From Hydractinia symbiolongicarpus (Eukaryota > Cnidaria > Hydrozoa > Anthoathecata > Hydractiniidae), in assembly GCF_029227915.1 (NCBI RefSeq), contig NC_079882.1, positions 24,807,001 through 24,871,000 of the forward strand: DNA of 64,000 nucleotides, in the 5' to 3' direction. Both the position numbers and the translations under genes were made by a program. Below the pieces are notes generated by a model. That model saw nothing but the letters and a program-made list of their open reading frames with translations. It had not been told where the DNA came from and made no database searches. Positions 1 to 15,034 of the stretch are shown here, piece after piece (within the stretch, counting starts at the first letter, position 1; each line of letters opens with the position of its first letter).

Positions 1-1141
1 CATGAAAACCAAAAATCTCAAGATCAAAAAATGTCTCCACTCGAAAATAAATTATAGTATGTGTCGTCCACGGCTTTCAGCATGCATTATTTTGCCTGTC
101 GATTAGTGTAAGAGGTCTGGGGATTATAAATAACACGCGTCACGATGAAACGCGTCTATTATAGTGAAAGTTATTAAGTCAATGTTACTCACAGTCATAT
201 TCAAGATAATGTGGCAAATGAATACATTTATGTTGCGGTACTAATGAACAAGTCAAACTCATAAATACAGTATTTCATATAGACGACAGCAGTTTCAAGC
301 GAAGTGACTGTTCCTTAAGAGAATGACGTACCTACCATGACTAGAAATATGCGCTTCTTACCAAACTATCCCATCTCCACTTTAAGAGAATTTCGATTTT
401 ATTTACTTCCTCGTTAGGCAACACGTTAATACATAGTTTTTCCGCCCCAGGATGTTTTTCACAGTTCTGTAGTTGTAGTTTCGTTGTAATTTTATCGAGC
501 AGCTGATTCTTTTGTTATACCCTGGTGCAGACTAGGTATTTTCATTCTCAAGAAATAAAACATCTGGTAATTATAAAAAAAAATAAAGCAATAAATCATT
601 TTAATCTTTCATATTTGTTTTCGATTGCCTTTTTATCACTTTTTCATATCCCATTAATTTTAAGTTTTCCACAATAAGTATTTTTCGCACTGATCATTCT
701 ACCCACTTTCTAGTCACAACTCGTCACCAGGACTTATTTTTTCGATTGATTATGGAAAGAAGCTTTCGGTCGTTTATTAAATTACAAATTCTGAAATAAA
801 AAATTAGAAGAATCGCATTGCAAAATGATATAATCATAGACCAAAAAACTTAGTCACCATGTATGAAACACTGCGTGAAAATACATTGCACTATATCCGG
901 TTAATTATTTTTCCTTATTTTATGCCAGTCCTTAAAAATTGTGCCGTTCTTGTGTTGGTTGTAGCAAAGATTGTGATAAAAAGAGACTTTGTTTTTAAAG
1001 CTCTTAACTGGTGTAATTTTTAAAAACAAATGGTTCAAACGTGTGTTATCGATAGGGTAATATCTTTCTAGCAAGACATTTTCGTAGAAGAAACTGTTGC
1101 GTTACTTTATATGACTTAAAATGCTCAAAAAAAATATACGA
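1..1141. other. Intergenic, no gene seen
   Basis: AT-rich sequence. I see no convincing ORF, spliced exon or RNA gene in it. Confidence 0.5.
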
Positions 1142-1344
1142 ACACCTTTACGAGCTTATAACACCTTTACGACCTTATAACACCTTTACGAGTCTATAAC
1201 ACATTTACGAGTCTATAACACATTTACGAGCTTATAACACATTTACGAGTCTATAACACATTTACGACTCTATAACACATTTACGAGCTTATAACACATT
1301 TACAAGCCTTTAACACCTTTACGAGCTTAAAATACCTTTACAAG
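1142..1344. repeat. Minisatellite, 19-bp unit
   Basis: About ten and a half head-to-tail copies of a 19-bp unit close to ACACMTTTACGAGYYTATA. Units differ mainly at position 5 (c/a) and at positions 13-15. The last copies (from about 1294) are the most diverged. No coding potential. Confidence 0.9.
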
Positions 1345-4300
1345 GTTCTCCATTACTGAAACCGAAGGTGTACGCTAAAAAAGTTTTTGCATAAATTTCT
1401 AAATTTAGGGAAAATCAGTGGTGACAATTTCTTCTTCGATGAAAGATTAATTAAGTCATTGTAGAAAACTACTCTTCTGTTTCTGTAAACTCTCTATCAT
1501 ACCATTAAAAGCAATAAATGAAATTTGCTATCGATATAATTTCCAGCAAGAAGCTTCCTCCATTGAACGACATCTGTCTTCAGCTATATCCAGTTGAGCA
1601 ATTAATGGAAGGGAACAGAAAGAAAAAGCTGTCCTTTATATATGGGGTAAAGTAAGAATCTAAAATTTTGTTTTCATATCACTCTTTCATTGATTTTAAA
1701 CATAAGCTTGCAGTTTTTAGAACAACATTACTATTTTATACTTGTGACCTGTAGCCTATATATCGCATCACAGTAAAAAGATCTTCCTTTTGATAAAAAT
1801 ATAGTGAAATATAAAGATTTTAATCTTTTGTTTTCTACCCGAGTGCACGCACGCTTGAAATGCACTTCAACTCTGTAGAACCTGCGGAAGTGAAAAAAGA
1901 AGAATCACTTCCGACCTTGTAGTGTATCACTCTGTAATCCTGTCGCACTTTTGTTATCCCCCTTTGTCATACTTTGTAATCCCTTATATTGTTACACTAA
2001 AAACCTCTTCCCCATGGTTTCTTAGGTTTTTCACATAGCTCTGATGTAAAACTAAAAAGCCATGGGAAAAAGGTTGAGTTACTTTAGCAAAATAATCGCT
2101 TTTTTATAAGCATAAAAACAAAACCATAAAATGCATATTTATAAAGAACTTTATCTTTCCCAATACTATAGAAGAAATTATTTTTTTTTGTTAGAGTTGT
2201 CTCTTGAGTTACCTAAAATCAATAAAAAAGAACAGCGTTACCTTGCAAAAATATTCTCATCGAAACAGAATAAGATAACAAGACGTTGTCACTGTTCTTA
2301 TCACGGATATTGCGACGTTAAAAACTATTACTAATTAAGAAACTTTCATTTCATTTGTTCCCGAAGCCACAGGCTTGTCCCATATTTTATAGTTCCCATG
2401 ACAATCAAAGCGAAGAATCTCATTGCTCATCTAACGGTTAATATATATCATATCACACGTAACTTAGTTACGGTATAATTGCCATGACAACTAAATGCCG
2501 ACAAGCAGCAGTAGTTTTTTAAATATTTTAAGCAAATGTATTTATACTGACTAACACGACACTGAAAATAATATATCAACTAAGGCGTGGTTAACCAGCC
2601 AATTAAAATTTCATTTAGAATAGCCAATCAGTTGACAGAAAAATTTAGCAAATAAAAAAACCCATAAACCCATAAACCCAGCGTTTTGTTATTTCGTGAA
2701 TCCTTCGCACAAAGTAGCGATATTGCTACCATTTTGAAAACACAGACGACTGGTGCTAATAATATAGAGGTTATTTTGTTGTTGTTGTTGTTCACGCGAA
2801 GATTTGGAGAAACAAAAACTCAGCGTTAGCTAGCTGCCAGTTAACTGACAATTTCGTGTGTAGCTACAAGAATTTTAAGAAGGTTGAGGTGACATTAAAT
2901 AAAATTTATGAAAGTAGCGCACGTAATCGGTTTGCTGCTATTTCTTATCCAATCTCGTTCTCTTTCACTTTTTGATATACGCCGGCACACATTTCCAGAA
3001 AGCGAAAAAAAAGCTCTGGAAACGAGACTGGTTCTTATCTTAACGAATGCAATTATTGCGGAACGAGAACTTACTTCAAAGTGAGATCTACGGAAGAAAA
3101 ACGCGAGAGATATTAAGATTGCATATACGTAAATAATTTTATATTTATAAGAGTTCATAACAGCTTCACTTCGAGTGGTTATCTCTCCATCTTGAATGGA
3201 TATGCACAACTGATGTAAGTTTACCCGTAGAACATAGGACTCTTCTATACAGGAAAAAAAGAGCATTTTCATCAGCTGTGTCAGATTATCGTGGAAAAAA
3301 ATAAAAGACGTTAATCAAACATCCTCGTCAGAGTAGCAACAGAAAGGCAAGAAACCTGGAACCGAGGTTGTTAAAAAACAACAAGGAAACAGCTTAACTA
3401 CAATATCTAGCTCACTTTCCTCCAAAACATTTTCCAAGCTATATATAATTGAGATCGTTTAGCATAATTTAGAAAAGGAAGAATTTGATTCACTTGCATT
3501 TAAATTTTGTAATTTAACCAAATTAATAAATGAATAAAAAAAACCTCGTGGCTTATTACCGTCTTTAAAAAAAGTGACGAGAAAGCAGAATTTAAAAAGA
3601 TTTTAACATTCTGACAAAAATGTTCAAATTATAATTTTGTTTTTCTACTCACGAATAATTCTCTTTCTCCTACGCATTCCACGAAAGTGTCGCCATTTTT
3701 AAAAGAGAGAAATGACGCAGGAAAAAGTAAAATCGATCTGTGACGTTACAAAGCAAATTTTTGATACCATATTAAAAAATACTTTTTTTTACGAATAATA
3801 CAAAAATGCATCTCTCTTCGTCATAGGTTTATTTTTTAATTTTATGCGAAACAATATATTTTACAAACAACGCCCGAGACGTTTATTAAAAAAAATTAAG
3901 CATTTAAAAGAAGACGCTCATCGAAGGTTTAAAATAAGCAAAACGTTTCCTTCTACAATACAAAGAAGCGAAAGAAAATTGTATATTATTGCATATTTCC
4001 CGCGTACCTTGCATAAGGGTTAGGGTTAAGGTTATTGTTATTATGCATCAAAACCAGTTAAAATACATAATTCTTAAATTTATCACAATCTCCGTAACAT
4101 ATAAAATACACTGTTAATAAAAACGTAAAACATTCAAAATAAATAGAAAGTTAATAAGTAAAAGAAATCTAGGAAGTACATGGAACGTATCACAACTAAT
4201 ATAGATTAAAAAAATTTAAACAAATGTCTTGCAACATCATATCAAAAGTATGATATCCAAAATTTAGAGGAAACGTAAAAAAAGGAAAGCCTAAGAAACA

Positions 4301-4413
4301 CGATGCAGTGGGATCAAGTATTCTTTTAGCTCCTTTTTAAATCTTCCATGGTCATCTAATTTTCTACCACTCAAAGGAAGACTACTTGCTGGGTAAAGTT
4401 TTATCTTTTTTAT
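1345..4413. other. Intergenic, no gene seen
   Basis: Only short chance ORFs with biased composition (for example at 2131-2334). A half copy of the CCTCGT..CAGG inverted-repeat family may lie at about 3321-3374. A TTAGGG-like stretch near 4017 is only two imperfect units. Confidence 0.4.
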
Positions 4414-4498
4414 CAACCTCGTCCTTGTTCTTCTCTTTCTGACAATCTCGGACTTTGAGATTGTCAAAATGAAAAGAGAGAGCCCTGGGACGAGGTTG
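4414..4498. repeat. Short palindromic element, family A (CAACCTCG ends)
   Basis: An 85-bp element with outer inverted repeats CAACCTCG / CGAGGTTG and an inner stem GACAATCTC / GAGATTGTC. It belongs to the dispersed family also seen near 14,727, 25,531, 33,056, 33,922 and 48,198. It looks like a non-coding MITE-like foldback. Confidence 0.7.
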
Positions 4499-4542
4499 TG
4501 TATTAATAATACTAGTATTCTCTCTGTGCGCGAAAAAGTCGT

Positions 4543-4668
4543 GCTACGGAAACACGAAATAGCAAACACAATATTTTGTTACCTACTTTGTTGCGACGGT
4601 GGAACTTCCGTGGAAATTTAAGGATGGCAGAACCGTGGATTTTTCCACGAGCTAACGACTAGTATTAA
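4543..4668. repeat. Dispersed repeat, family B
   Basis: Shares a string of blocks with 16,919-17,220 and with 62,330-62,395: GTGCTACGGAAACACGAA, TTTGTTGCGACGG, AATTTAAGGA and CCGTGGATTTTTCCACG. This copy is single and diverged. Non-coding, and could be a SINE or MITE. Confidence 0.6.
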
Positions 4669-7600
4669 ATGATTGTAAAATTGACTGAGATTCGATTTTT
4701 AAACCACCCCCTTCTTTTTTTTCATACATGTTAAGTTTTTTTTCTTGTTAGGCTAGAGTATATCTACATCTCTGCCTAAGATTATGGGAATAAAGCTTCG
4801 TGTATTTATTGGTCTATAGAAATATTCCTACCCTCCCTCAATAATCGCTTGTGAGAGTTTTGACGCAGAAGCAAGTGCTTCGGAAGTTAGTGCTTAATAT
4901 TGAGTATTGAAAATATTTTGTGTAGCAATAAGGCTCACAGAATCCCAGTTAGAATTAAAAATTGTTCAATATTTACTTGATCAATATTATTAATTGTTGT
5001 TTTATCAGAGCTTGTGAATAAGAATGTGTAACATTCCGGGTTTTTTATTATTGTTTTTTGTTGTTGTTTTATAGTTCTTGTTTTTTATTTATTTTGCTTG
5101 AGAGTAATTCTACCTAATAGCTGCCTCATATATTGGGCGGCAGCAGTTAGCCTTGCGTGTGAGTGTTTGTAAGGCTTATGGCAACGCTAAGCCGTAGTAA
5201 ATGTTATCATATGCTCAATACTTATTTATATTTGCTCAATATTTACTTCGTAATGTTATTTACTAGACTCCGTAATTCTTTCAATGCATATTAGGAAGAA
5301 GGTATACGGTCAATTTTAAGGTCTAAAGAAGACTGATAGTACAGATCTAAGTATATAGAGAACTGTTTTTAATTCTTTCTTCAAAGAGCTAACGGTACCT
5401 CTGTATTAAGCAATCCGGTTAAAAGAATCGATGTCTATGAGTAAAAGATTTGAGACCAAAAGCTAGGGTTTGTCCGCCGGCTATAATAAACAAATGGGAT
5501 ATTTATATATTAAATTTATCTCATTAGCTACCTAAAGATGTAGATGTAAATAACAACTCAAACTCACATAAAAAGATGAAATAAAAGTTTTCAAACTTAC
5601 CTCGAAAAAACACACAAAAAAGTCTTCACACTTTAGATTATCATACATTAAAAAAGTGGTTCTCCTGATAGTGTGGCTAGTTAAAACTCCTCTCCATATT
5701 TGGTGGCTCTCTCCCGTGGATTCTATGAATGTTATTTTTATTCTCGTTAAGATAAAAATTAGTAATCGGTTTGTTTTCAACGTACATAAAATGTTGATGA
5801 TTAATCGCTTTAGGAATTTCAATCTTGTTGAAAACGGTGAACAGAGTTTAAGAGTCCTTGGCTAAACGCCTGCGCCTGTGCTGAACCTGTTGTGTTTGAT
5901 ATTATGAAATTATGATTTTAAGCCTGGTTGGCGCAGAAAAATTAAAAATACTATATCTGCAGAAGTACTTAATAAGAAATGCGGGTTATGATGCAATCGA
6001 ATGAATCTAGCTTTTAAGACACTTATAGTTTATCATTTTTCTTATTTTTTAATTTAATTTTTTAAATTTTAACCTTATTTGAATGATTTTAGCTAGTTAA
6101 ACTTGACTTTTGAAATTATAAACAAATTCAACCGTTGTTGAGTTTGTTTTCTTTATGTGTAAATTCACTCGATTCAGCATAAATTTTGAAAATCTTACTG
6201 CATGGATGGAATCAAGAAAAGCGTTTGAGCTACTGAGAGTTAAAGTTTTTAATTTTTTTTGCCTGAAACAAAGTATAATAGTATAAGAGTTTTCGAAGGC
6301 CAACTAAAAACATAGAAAAATAAATGTTTCATATAGCAAAAGCTTTCGAATAAAAATATCTCAATAGCTGGACAATATCACTTTCAATAATCTTTCCTAA
6401 CGTTGTTGCCCAGCCAAGCAGTAGATATACATTGATACTGCCATCTGCAGCAGCGAGTGTAGTTTAATTGTTAAAATAAATAAAAAAAAGATAAAAAACA
6501 ATTGAGACATTATAAGGTGTGAGACAAAATTGTGTATTTCAAAACCTGCAATTCAGACGAAATAATAGCTCAATTTTTTAATATAATATGTGTTTGAACA
6601 TGAGGTGGAGGTGATAATCAAAATCATTTTATTGTGAGGGAGTGATAATGACAGAAAAAGAATTTTTTTTAAAAAAACAAGATTTTTTAAGCAATAATAT
6701 AAACAGAGAACAGTTGTTGGTCTAAACTCCATGTCTAGCAACGCGTTTCTTTATCAAAACGTCAGAAAATATAAATTTGACCCTACGACTATAATTTAAC
6801 TCAAACATTCCTCGTAATAGGTAAAGTATGACTAGTCTTGACTGGATAGTAACAAACTAGCCATGTTGGATTAAGTTAGGTGTTCTGGAGATACACTCTT
6901 TCTTCCAACGAATTTATTTTTTTGCATTACGTCTGAAGTATTTTTAACTGCTCGAGAGAAAAAAAAAACGCGCCAAAATATTGTATAGTCATTGTTTACC
7001 TGACCAAGTTCATATGAATGAATTGTGAAGTCTCAAAGTATTCATTTCAGGTACACTTGAATTTACCAATCATTCGCCCTTGCTATATTATTTAGCAATT
7101 GTTCAAAATGTAGGAAATTTCTACTATTGTGTGCGTGTATTTTAAATTTCCTTTTTACCTTAATGTTCCTAATAAAAGAATAATGTTACAAAAAAACATC
7201 AAACCAATCAAGCAAATAAAAAAACAAACAAACAAACAAATAATTAAGCAAAGAGGAACGTATAAAAAAATACTTACTTCAGATAGACGTCTACTTAGGA
7301 CCTTTTTTAGTTCTTTTATAAACATCTGACCATTTTATCATGGTGTGTTATTTTCACTTTTAAAACAAATTTACTTTACAATTCATAATCCCCATAACAG
7401 TGTTAACATTTCATAAAACATATCCACCAGAACAGTAAAAATAAACGTTTGAAATGTGTGTTTACAACGTGTGATAGATCAAAAACACTTTATTTTAGGG
7501 TGAATTTTATTGTTCTGTGAAACATGAAAAAATAAAACTACAATCTATAACCCTGGTGATGTACGATACTTACAGTGAAAAAACGGAGCTAACCTTATTA

Positions 7601-10600
7601 CCTTATATTACAAATTTTTAGACAATTATATAAACCATTTGTCCGCCCGTAAAAAAACCTCGGGTCGCCTGTCAGTAACATAATTTACTCTGCGGGGGAG
7701 CATTAAAGTTATGCGCAACCATTTTGAACAGACAGAACACGGATATTAATATAAGAGACTAATTTCCGGCCCGTGGAAAAAATGTTCACGAACATTTCTT
7801 TCGTGCATTCTTAACATAAGATAGTGACTTAGCAGCCATTTTGAACAAAAATGGTTTTATAGAATCAGCATATTTCGTTTGCTTACAGTCGCAGTATTTG
7901 ATTTGAAAATCCATATAACTTATATATTTTTTCCTTATCAAAATATTTTCCCCTCAAATTTTATCTGTGTGTAAACGGAACATGAAAACGTATTACGTTG
8001 GACTTTTTTTCGTGATTTTACCCAATGACTTCCCTTCCATGTATTTTGCCGAACAGCAAACTTTAAAAAAGGAAGGCGCCAAAGCCAAATAGACAATCTT
8101 CCTGTTTGTCCATAGTTCACTCACAACAATTTTTAAAATCTCAAAATAAAATACAGACTGTCTATAAAGATCACCTGCGCTTTCTGCCAAAAAGTGTCTG
8201 CTATATAGAAGTTTTCTATATTTCGGGGAGAAGAAAAGATATGTCGATGTATAAAAATACTCTACATTACCAAAAAAGCTTTGGAAAACATGAAAGGACT
8301 AAAAGAATTATGAATATCATCTAAGAGGATCCTCCTAGATATCACTTGCTCCCAACTGTTTCTTCCCTAAATTAACAACCGTTGCTGTTCCCAGGGTAAA
8401 ATGGTTGCGCCGTAGTTTTATTTGGACCCCCTGTAGGGTGATTTATTTACTTTTGATGTGAGAAATACGCACAACGGGGGAAATGTCATGAATTTTTCGG
8501 ACTTTCAATAAGACTAATAAATTCAATCAATAACATGTTAAGATCGTTGCCCCAATGTACTTCTGCAAACTACTTTACCTTGTGGAGACGTCTGCAACAG
8601 ATACAAGCAATAAAGTACTGTCAACACTGAACAATAATTTAAGAGAAATGCTTACAGCTGTTCCGAGATATTTTATCCACTGTTTCTGCTGTAGGGAGTT
8701 TAAATGTATGTTATACAAATAAATAAAAACCTTAGTCATGTCTCCAAAAATTGAGATTTATAACACAAACATAAGTGACCACACACACAATAACAAAAAA
8801 AATCAAAAGAAAAACAAAAGTAAACAAGGATAATGTTTACAATACCTTTAAGTTTCTAATCCTAAGCCTTTGGTTTGTAATCTCCTTGTACTTAATAAAA
8901 ATATTTAAACCTCAGAATGGAAACGACCATTTTACAATTTTATGCCTGGCGACACAACAAAACAAAATTAAATTCATAACGACCGACCGCGCGTGTTTAA
9001 TTTCCGTGCGCTATTTCGAGTTCCAATGTCATGACCATGTTTTTATACATAAATCTAATAGAAATTAGGTTAATGAAGACAAGAAGGAAACAATAGATCG
9101 AAAGGAATCGGAACTAGAAATTCAGTTTTCAAATAAAACTATTTGCACGCAGTACCTAATTAAATTATTTTACACGGAGCTGTCGTATTTTGCAGTAAAA
9201 AATGGAAATTTTCCACAATAGGTGTGAAACCCAACTGAGGATTTGAGGATAAATATGGGGAACAAATTTAAAAAACAGAGCAATTTTACCAGTTTAAAAG
9301 ACGCAGGGCTATCTAATTAGGATGCCAATGGGGCGGGTACCCCGAAATGAATTTAATACGATGTGGGCTTGTCCAGGTGTAGCTAAAGCCGCCTTTTCAA
9401 CAATGAGAAGTACAATGTTTCGTAATGTAATTTTAGTTTCAACGATTACCTCCAAAGATAATTTCTTTTGTTTTTAAATAATTTTCAATACGCGTTCGCA
9501 GAAATAAGTTGAATTCAATTTAAAAGATTAAGCTTGTTCTATCAAATCAACTGATTTCAATACGAACGAATAATTATCATTGTATCTCGGATAGAAGAAA
9601 GTGTAGGAAATGACAGAATAAAAACCACAGAAACAAATTGTTACTTGTTATTGTGAATTGTGTTTTGTTAACATATACTCATTAGAAAATTTTAAACCTT
9701 GTGACGTATCCTTTTACAGCGCATTTTAGTTTCCTAAGGAAAATTAGCTTGTTTGCCCCGTACAAAAACTCTGTCAAATACTAGTACAGTTACACACCGG
9801 TGCGACCGCCAGCCAACTTTTCCTTTAGACTTAATATATCAATCAATAGCAACCTACGCGCGTGGACTTTCCCCACTGTTTACTTTCACCGATACAAACT
9901 AATCACCACCGTCCAGAACTCGTCCCTACGTAGCAACTGATGGAAATCTTAAACATACATGTTTCAGTGAGTGAAAATGGTCTTCCTAATCCAAAGAGTA
10001 CCGTTATTTTCGCCTCGCGAATACAAAAAATAAAATGGCACTGAAGCTCTGCACCAAAATTCAACTCCATACAAAAAAAACCCGGAATACTATCGGTGAA
10101 AATATCGCGTCTCAGACAGTCGATTACTTTATAAATCAAATTTCGTTCCACGCGAATTTTTTTCCTTTTTGATACGACGGCGAAAAACAGGATGGTATTG
10201 TTGCCTAAGACATAGTCTATTGCTGGGAAAGAGTGTGAAGTTCTGCGTTTCCTTTAAATGAGTTTCTTAAACACTGCGTGAAATATTCTACAAAGTAATC
10301 AAAGATTCTGATTGGTTGCCGAAGCATAATGTGGTAATCCTGCTTCTGCTTGGCAAAAATCTTCGTCAACCTAATGATTCAAACTGTTCTGATCCGAATA
10401 TTTAGTCTAAAAACTTTTTCTGTTCCACACGCTGATCGGGCTAAATCATCGTTTACACCGACCCATGTTTTGTTTTTTAATCAAATGATGTCTTTTTAAA
10501 TACACATACTTTCTCGACAATTTTTTATGACGACTTTATTCATTCTATGTTACGTTCCTTTAAAATGAGACATTTACAAGATGGTTTCTCGCTTCTTCTT

Positions 10601-13600
10601 ACACTCTGTTGAATTTGATACTAACGCTAAAATATTTAAAAAAGGCAACACAAAGAACTAAAAAGGTACTCACCCTGAACACTTGAAATGCTTGCTTGAG
10701 ATCATCTACTTCCTTGCGAAACTATGAATAAACGTTTTTACGTAGTATAATATTGCTTCTCCTTGACAACTTGTATTTATAATCATTATCTTATAGCAGC
10801 CGCCTAATGACTCCCTATATAAAATCTATGCGATTTATTTTATTTTGTTCATGCGTTAAGTTGCGGTACAAATACAACTTTGTTCCCAGACCTAATTTCT
10901 TTGCAACTGCGCAGGGCTTAATGACAACTGCTGGGGTCAAACTTGCTAGAGCTACACAAACAAATCATGAGTTTTGTCACAACGCTGTCGGATTAATCGC
11001 ATACTATCCTATTTATGACGTCACATGACTGACGTTGTCAACTTGTTTTTATTCACTAGCTTAAATATTAAAAGTCATTTTACAATCTTGAGTAAATGAT
11101 GTTATCCCTACTTACTTCGTTTGAGTGGGCAAGGTGCATATTTAATTATTTATTTATTTATTTTCAATCTAACGAAAAGTACAAAAATTATGTAACAATG
11201 GGAGATGTTTTTTGAACATAACATGATGAAATGAATACACTTAGTCTAAATAAACGACCTAATTGGATAATGACGCTATGTGACACTGCATGGCATGACA
11301 ATGACATTACATCTTACAGCAGGACAGTTGTTCCCAAATTTTTACTAACACGACTTAACCTTCTTCTGAGAGAGATTTCTTGGGGGAGAGTGGGGTAGGG
11401 GGGATAGTTGTAGCTTGCTAAACTTGTATTAAGGTTTAGGCTGTTTCATGATCAAGTTTATGTCATAAATATTGACTCTGATTGATTCATACAATACTGG
11501 TGGTGTTGTATCTGTTTGTAGTGGTTGTAGTGTTATTGATCAACGCTGCTAACCTGTAGAACATGGCAAAGTGTCAACAGCATTTGGTGATAACAATGCG
11601 TTTTCTTATTAGAACTGGAAGAAGAAGTCCATATTATGACAACTTTTTACTGGAGAGAAATCTGAACCTGTAAGTAAGAGTAAGAACAGCAATTTTTAAA
11701 TAGTAGTTGTTAGCCCGTGAAGAAATCCAAGGAATTTGCCCGTCGCTACTAGCAGCTACCATTTTGACTGTCTGAGAAATTCTAAAGAAAGACTCAATGC
11801 AGCCTTGTGGATCGCATGTAAATAAATAAAAACATAACTTTGCATACTTCTATCAGTGACATGAATGATTACAAAATTAAGGTTAAAGGACTGTCCAATA
11901 AACTGTGAAGTTGCGACTTGAAGTTACAGCAAGAAATTGCAGTATGTATTGTACACACAATATTTAGTATCGTCCTGATACTGATCATTCACTTAATGCG
12001 TTAAAGGTAGCCTGAAAGACAGCTAATATTGCAAACGTTTTAGAAAAAGTCGGGAGAAACTGGTCATCAATGAACCCATTCTTAAAATGAATTATTTCCG
12101 GATTGGCTTATTTTATTGCTTTTTTAAGTCAGTTAAGATAAATCGCGTTAATTAAATTCTTTTGTGTAAATTCTTATTAAGTATTCGTGTTAATTTTCTT
12201 CTTGTTAATTTCATGATGGTTAGTTTTGTGCCTTGTTTATAAGGTAGTAAAAATTTCAAATACTCTGATTTTACTAGAGAAAGTTTCTTAACAAGTTTCT
12301 TTATTTTGATGTGGCCTAAAGAATATCCAATCAAAAACATGATTTAGACACAAAAAAAGAGACTTTCAACATATATGCGAGAAAAGATGAAATAATGCTA
12401 TTTTCGCCTTTTTTTCATGATATAAAATGATGTCTGTTTAGTTGAAGTCTTCAATTTTTAAGTAGTTTTGCGATTTTTTTGAATAACGTACTCGATATTC
12501 ATCCAATCATCTCCATGGTTCAATTAATTTTCAAATTGAGAAGTTTCACTGCACGTAAAATATGACCTGGGGCTGCTTGTTTTTATTTTTGGACCCTTCT
12601 TAAGCGTAATTGGTTCTTATTTTGGCCTTAATAGTAATAACACAACTTTTTGAATTCGCCCTTATTTTGTTCTTGTTTTTGTTCGATAGAATTTAAAAAT
12701 TTTTATGAAAAATCAGTGCTACTAGGGAATAAACGACTTTTTAAGAAACTATTTAAAAAACAGAGGAACGAGCATATCCTCGAGAAGTTGTTGCTTCTTC
12801 TGAAAACTGGAAGTTTGATCCATCGGATGGAAATGAATATAGTTTTACCTCTTAAGAAAAAAACACTTTTTATATATAATTATGTTTTATAAGAACATCA
12901 GGTTTTAATTTCCGCTGAAAAACAATAGGTCTGTTGTTTAGAACAATAGAGATATATAAATATGGGTATTAATTGTAACAAGACGTATGACATACGCAAA
13001 CAACCTCGCGAAGGAAGTTTACAAAAAGCTGTCTATCAAATTGTGATTTTTGTTACGAAGTTAGACACGACATATTTTGCCATTCAGATAGGCAATAATA
13101 TTTGTTACACACTATGCAGTTATTTTTCAAAATTGATTTGTGAGATCTTCTTGAACCGAAAATTCCTCGAAAAGTCAATTTTGGATAAGTCAGTCTGGGG
13201 TTAACTGACTGACAGGAAGAAGAAAGACCACAAGCCCCACCTAAAATTTGCGAAATTCAGTAATTCAGTACTAAGAGTGCTGTACATTGCTAAGAAACTT
13301 TTTAGAACTTTAAGTTTTATATTAAATGACCTACCGTTCTTTCAAGTTCATCTGTTCCTTCATGTTTACAACCTATCTCCGGGGGACGCACAATTGAAAA
13401 TATAAATATTTTTTTTCTTAATCTGATTAAAACTCCTCACACGTAAACAACTAATTTTTAGAATAAAAAAAATAAATTTAAAAAAGAAATGTTTGACTTT
13501 TTAGTTTTTTCTGTTTAATTTTATTTCAAAACCTTTTTTTAAATTAACTTCCGACCCTCTCCTGAGCGAATTAATTTTATCTAAGCGTATTATCCGAATA

Positions 13601-14726
13601 GGCCTACTTATTCAAGTTACGTATTTTTTTTTTCAAAGGCTTCTTATTTATATCGACATTTCAAAGTTAAGGGTCAACTTTGAAAAGTCGATTCTTAAAA
13701 AATAGGCGGAACCTGTTAAAATTGAACAAATTGCTATTATTGGAAAGATACACGCGAATATCGAAAGGATGGTCTTTAAAGTGTGTGGTTATTAACGCAA
13801 ATCAATGAAATCTAAATTAGTCAATGACACACCTACAAAGCCGGTATTGGATGATGCAGAAATTTTTAAACTGTATTTGTGAGTAAGGAGAGCAGTAAAG
13901 AGTGGAGAGGCAGTCTTGTGGGAGAGGGAAAAAAGCAAAGGTATTAGCTAGTTTGCGCATTCTTTATTAAAAAAAGATACGTGGCGTTAAAGTCGCGTCT
14001 TTTCTTTAACCACATTGGTAGTTGGGGACAAGGGGTGTAGTAGGAGGAGGAATAAATTCCACGCACCTCTGTGACTAAGCATAATCTTTGTCGGGAAATT
14101 GATTTAGTCACTTTTCTTAATTTCACTTGAAAAAAAATTCCCCTTTTGCGGGGATGAGGGTGAGGTAATAATAACTCGGGGGCCAAGAGACCCTGGGGAC
14201 GGGAGTGGGTATTGAATTTTTAAGACAGGGTAATTCATGTCGACTGACATCAATGTAACAGTGTTCCAAGATGTTTTTGGACCAAGCGGATACTAAGGTG
14301 TTGCTAAGAAGGTATATGGATACTAGGAATAAAATGCAGACCCGAAAATACTCTATGCAAGTTTTTCTCACTTGAGCATTAATAGTTTGGAAAATTCAAC
14401 TTGCGTGGAATAATGTGCTGCGCTAATTTTGCCTAACGTGTTCTGATCCAACGTTTTTGCATTGTGAAAATCTAAGTTAACTGCTTCAGAAAAATATCAT
14501 TTCTTCCATCGCCATATATTGAGAAATACTACCTTCATCAACACATTTGTCCATCATGCGCCAACAACTATCAAAACTACCACAATATACGTTTGAAGAT
14601 GATCAGTATGACGCAATAAGTACCAGCCAAATGACAATCCAGTTTGAATTAACACAGCTGAGGTTTAATCTAAGATTTGCTACATCATAAATGGTTTTCT
14701 ATATTTTACTCAGATTTGTTTGCTAC
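4669..14726. other. Long intergenic region, no gene seen
   Basis: Ten kilobases of AT-rich sequence. The available ORFs are under about 100 codons, start arbitrarily, and show no domain, signal peptide or splice-linked partner that I can recognise. No tRNA-like cloverleaf or rRNA was noticed. Confidence 0.45.
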
Positions 14727-14830
14727 CAACCTCGTCTCCAGGATTTTTGTCTTTTTGGCTTTGAGGCCGGCAGGTAAAGTACGCGGTAGCGTTTTTGACA
14801 TCAAGCAACAAATCCTGGGGACCAGGATTG
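14727..14830. repeat. Family A inverted-repeat element, diverged
   Basis: Begins CAACCTCGTCTCCAGGATTT and ends AAATCCTGGGGACCAGGATTG, which is an imperfect inverted repeat of the start. About 104 bp and non-coding. Confidence 0.6.
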
Positions 14831-15034
14831 TTTAATATAGCACCCTACAAAGTGCGGAAGAAATGTTCGCAGAAGCGCCAAATAATAATAAAGGTCATTA
14901 ATATACTGCACTTCTCAATGTGGCACTCAGTGATGTTGCAAATTCAATTATACCTCCATGATTTTAGTAAGCTACAATTTAAGCCTCTCAGAAATCAAGG
15001 TGCTATGACAAAAGGGTTTCCTGTCCAGATTTCG

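Noticed and set aside
4017-4036. Telomere-like GGGTTAGGGTTAAGG
   Set aside because: Only two imperfect units, expected by chance in 64 kb of AT-rich DNA.
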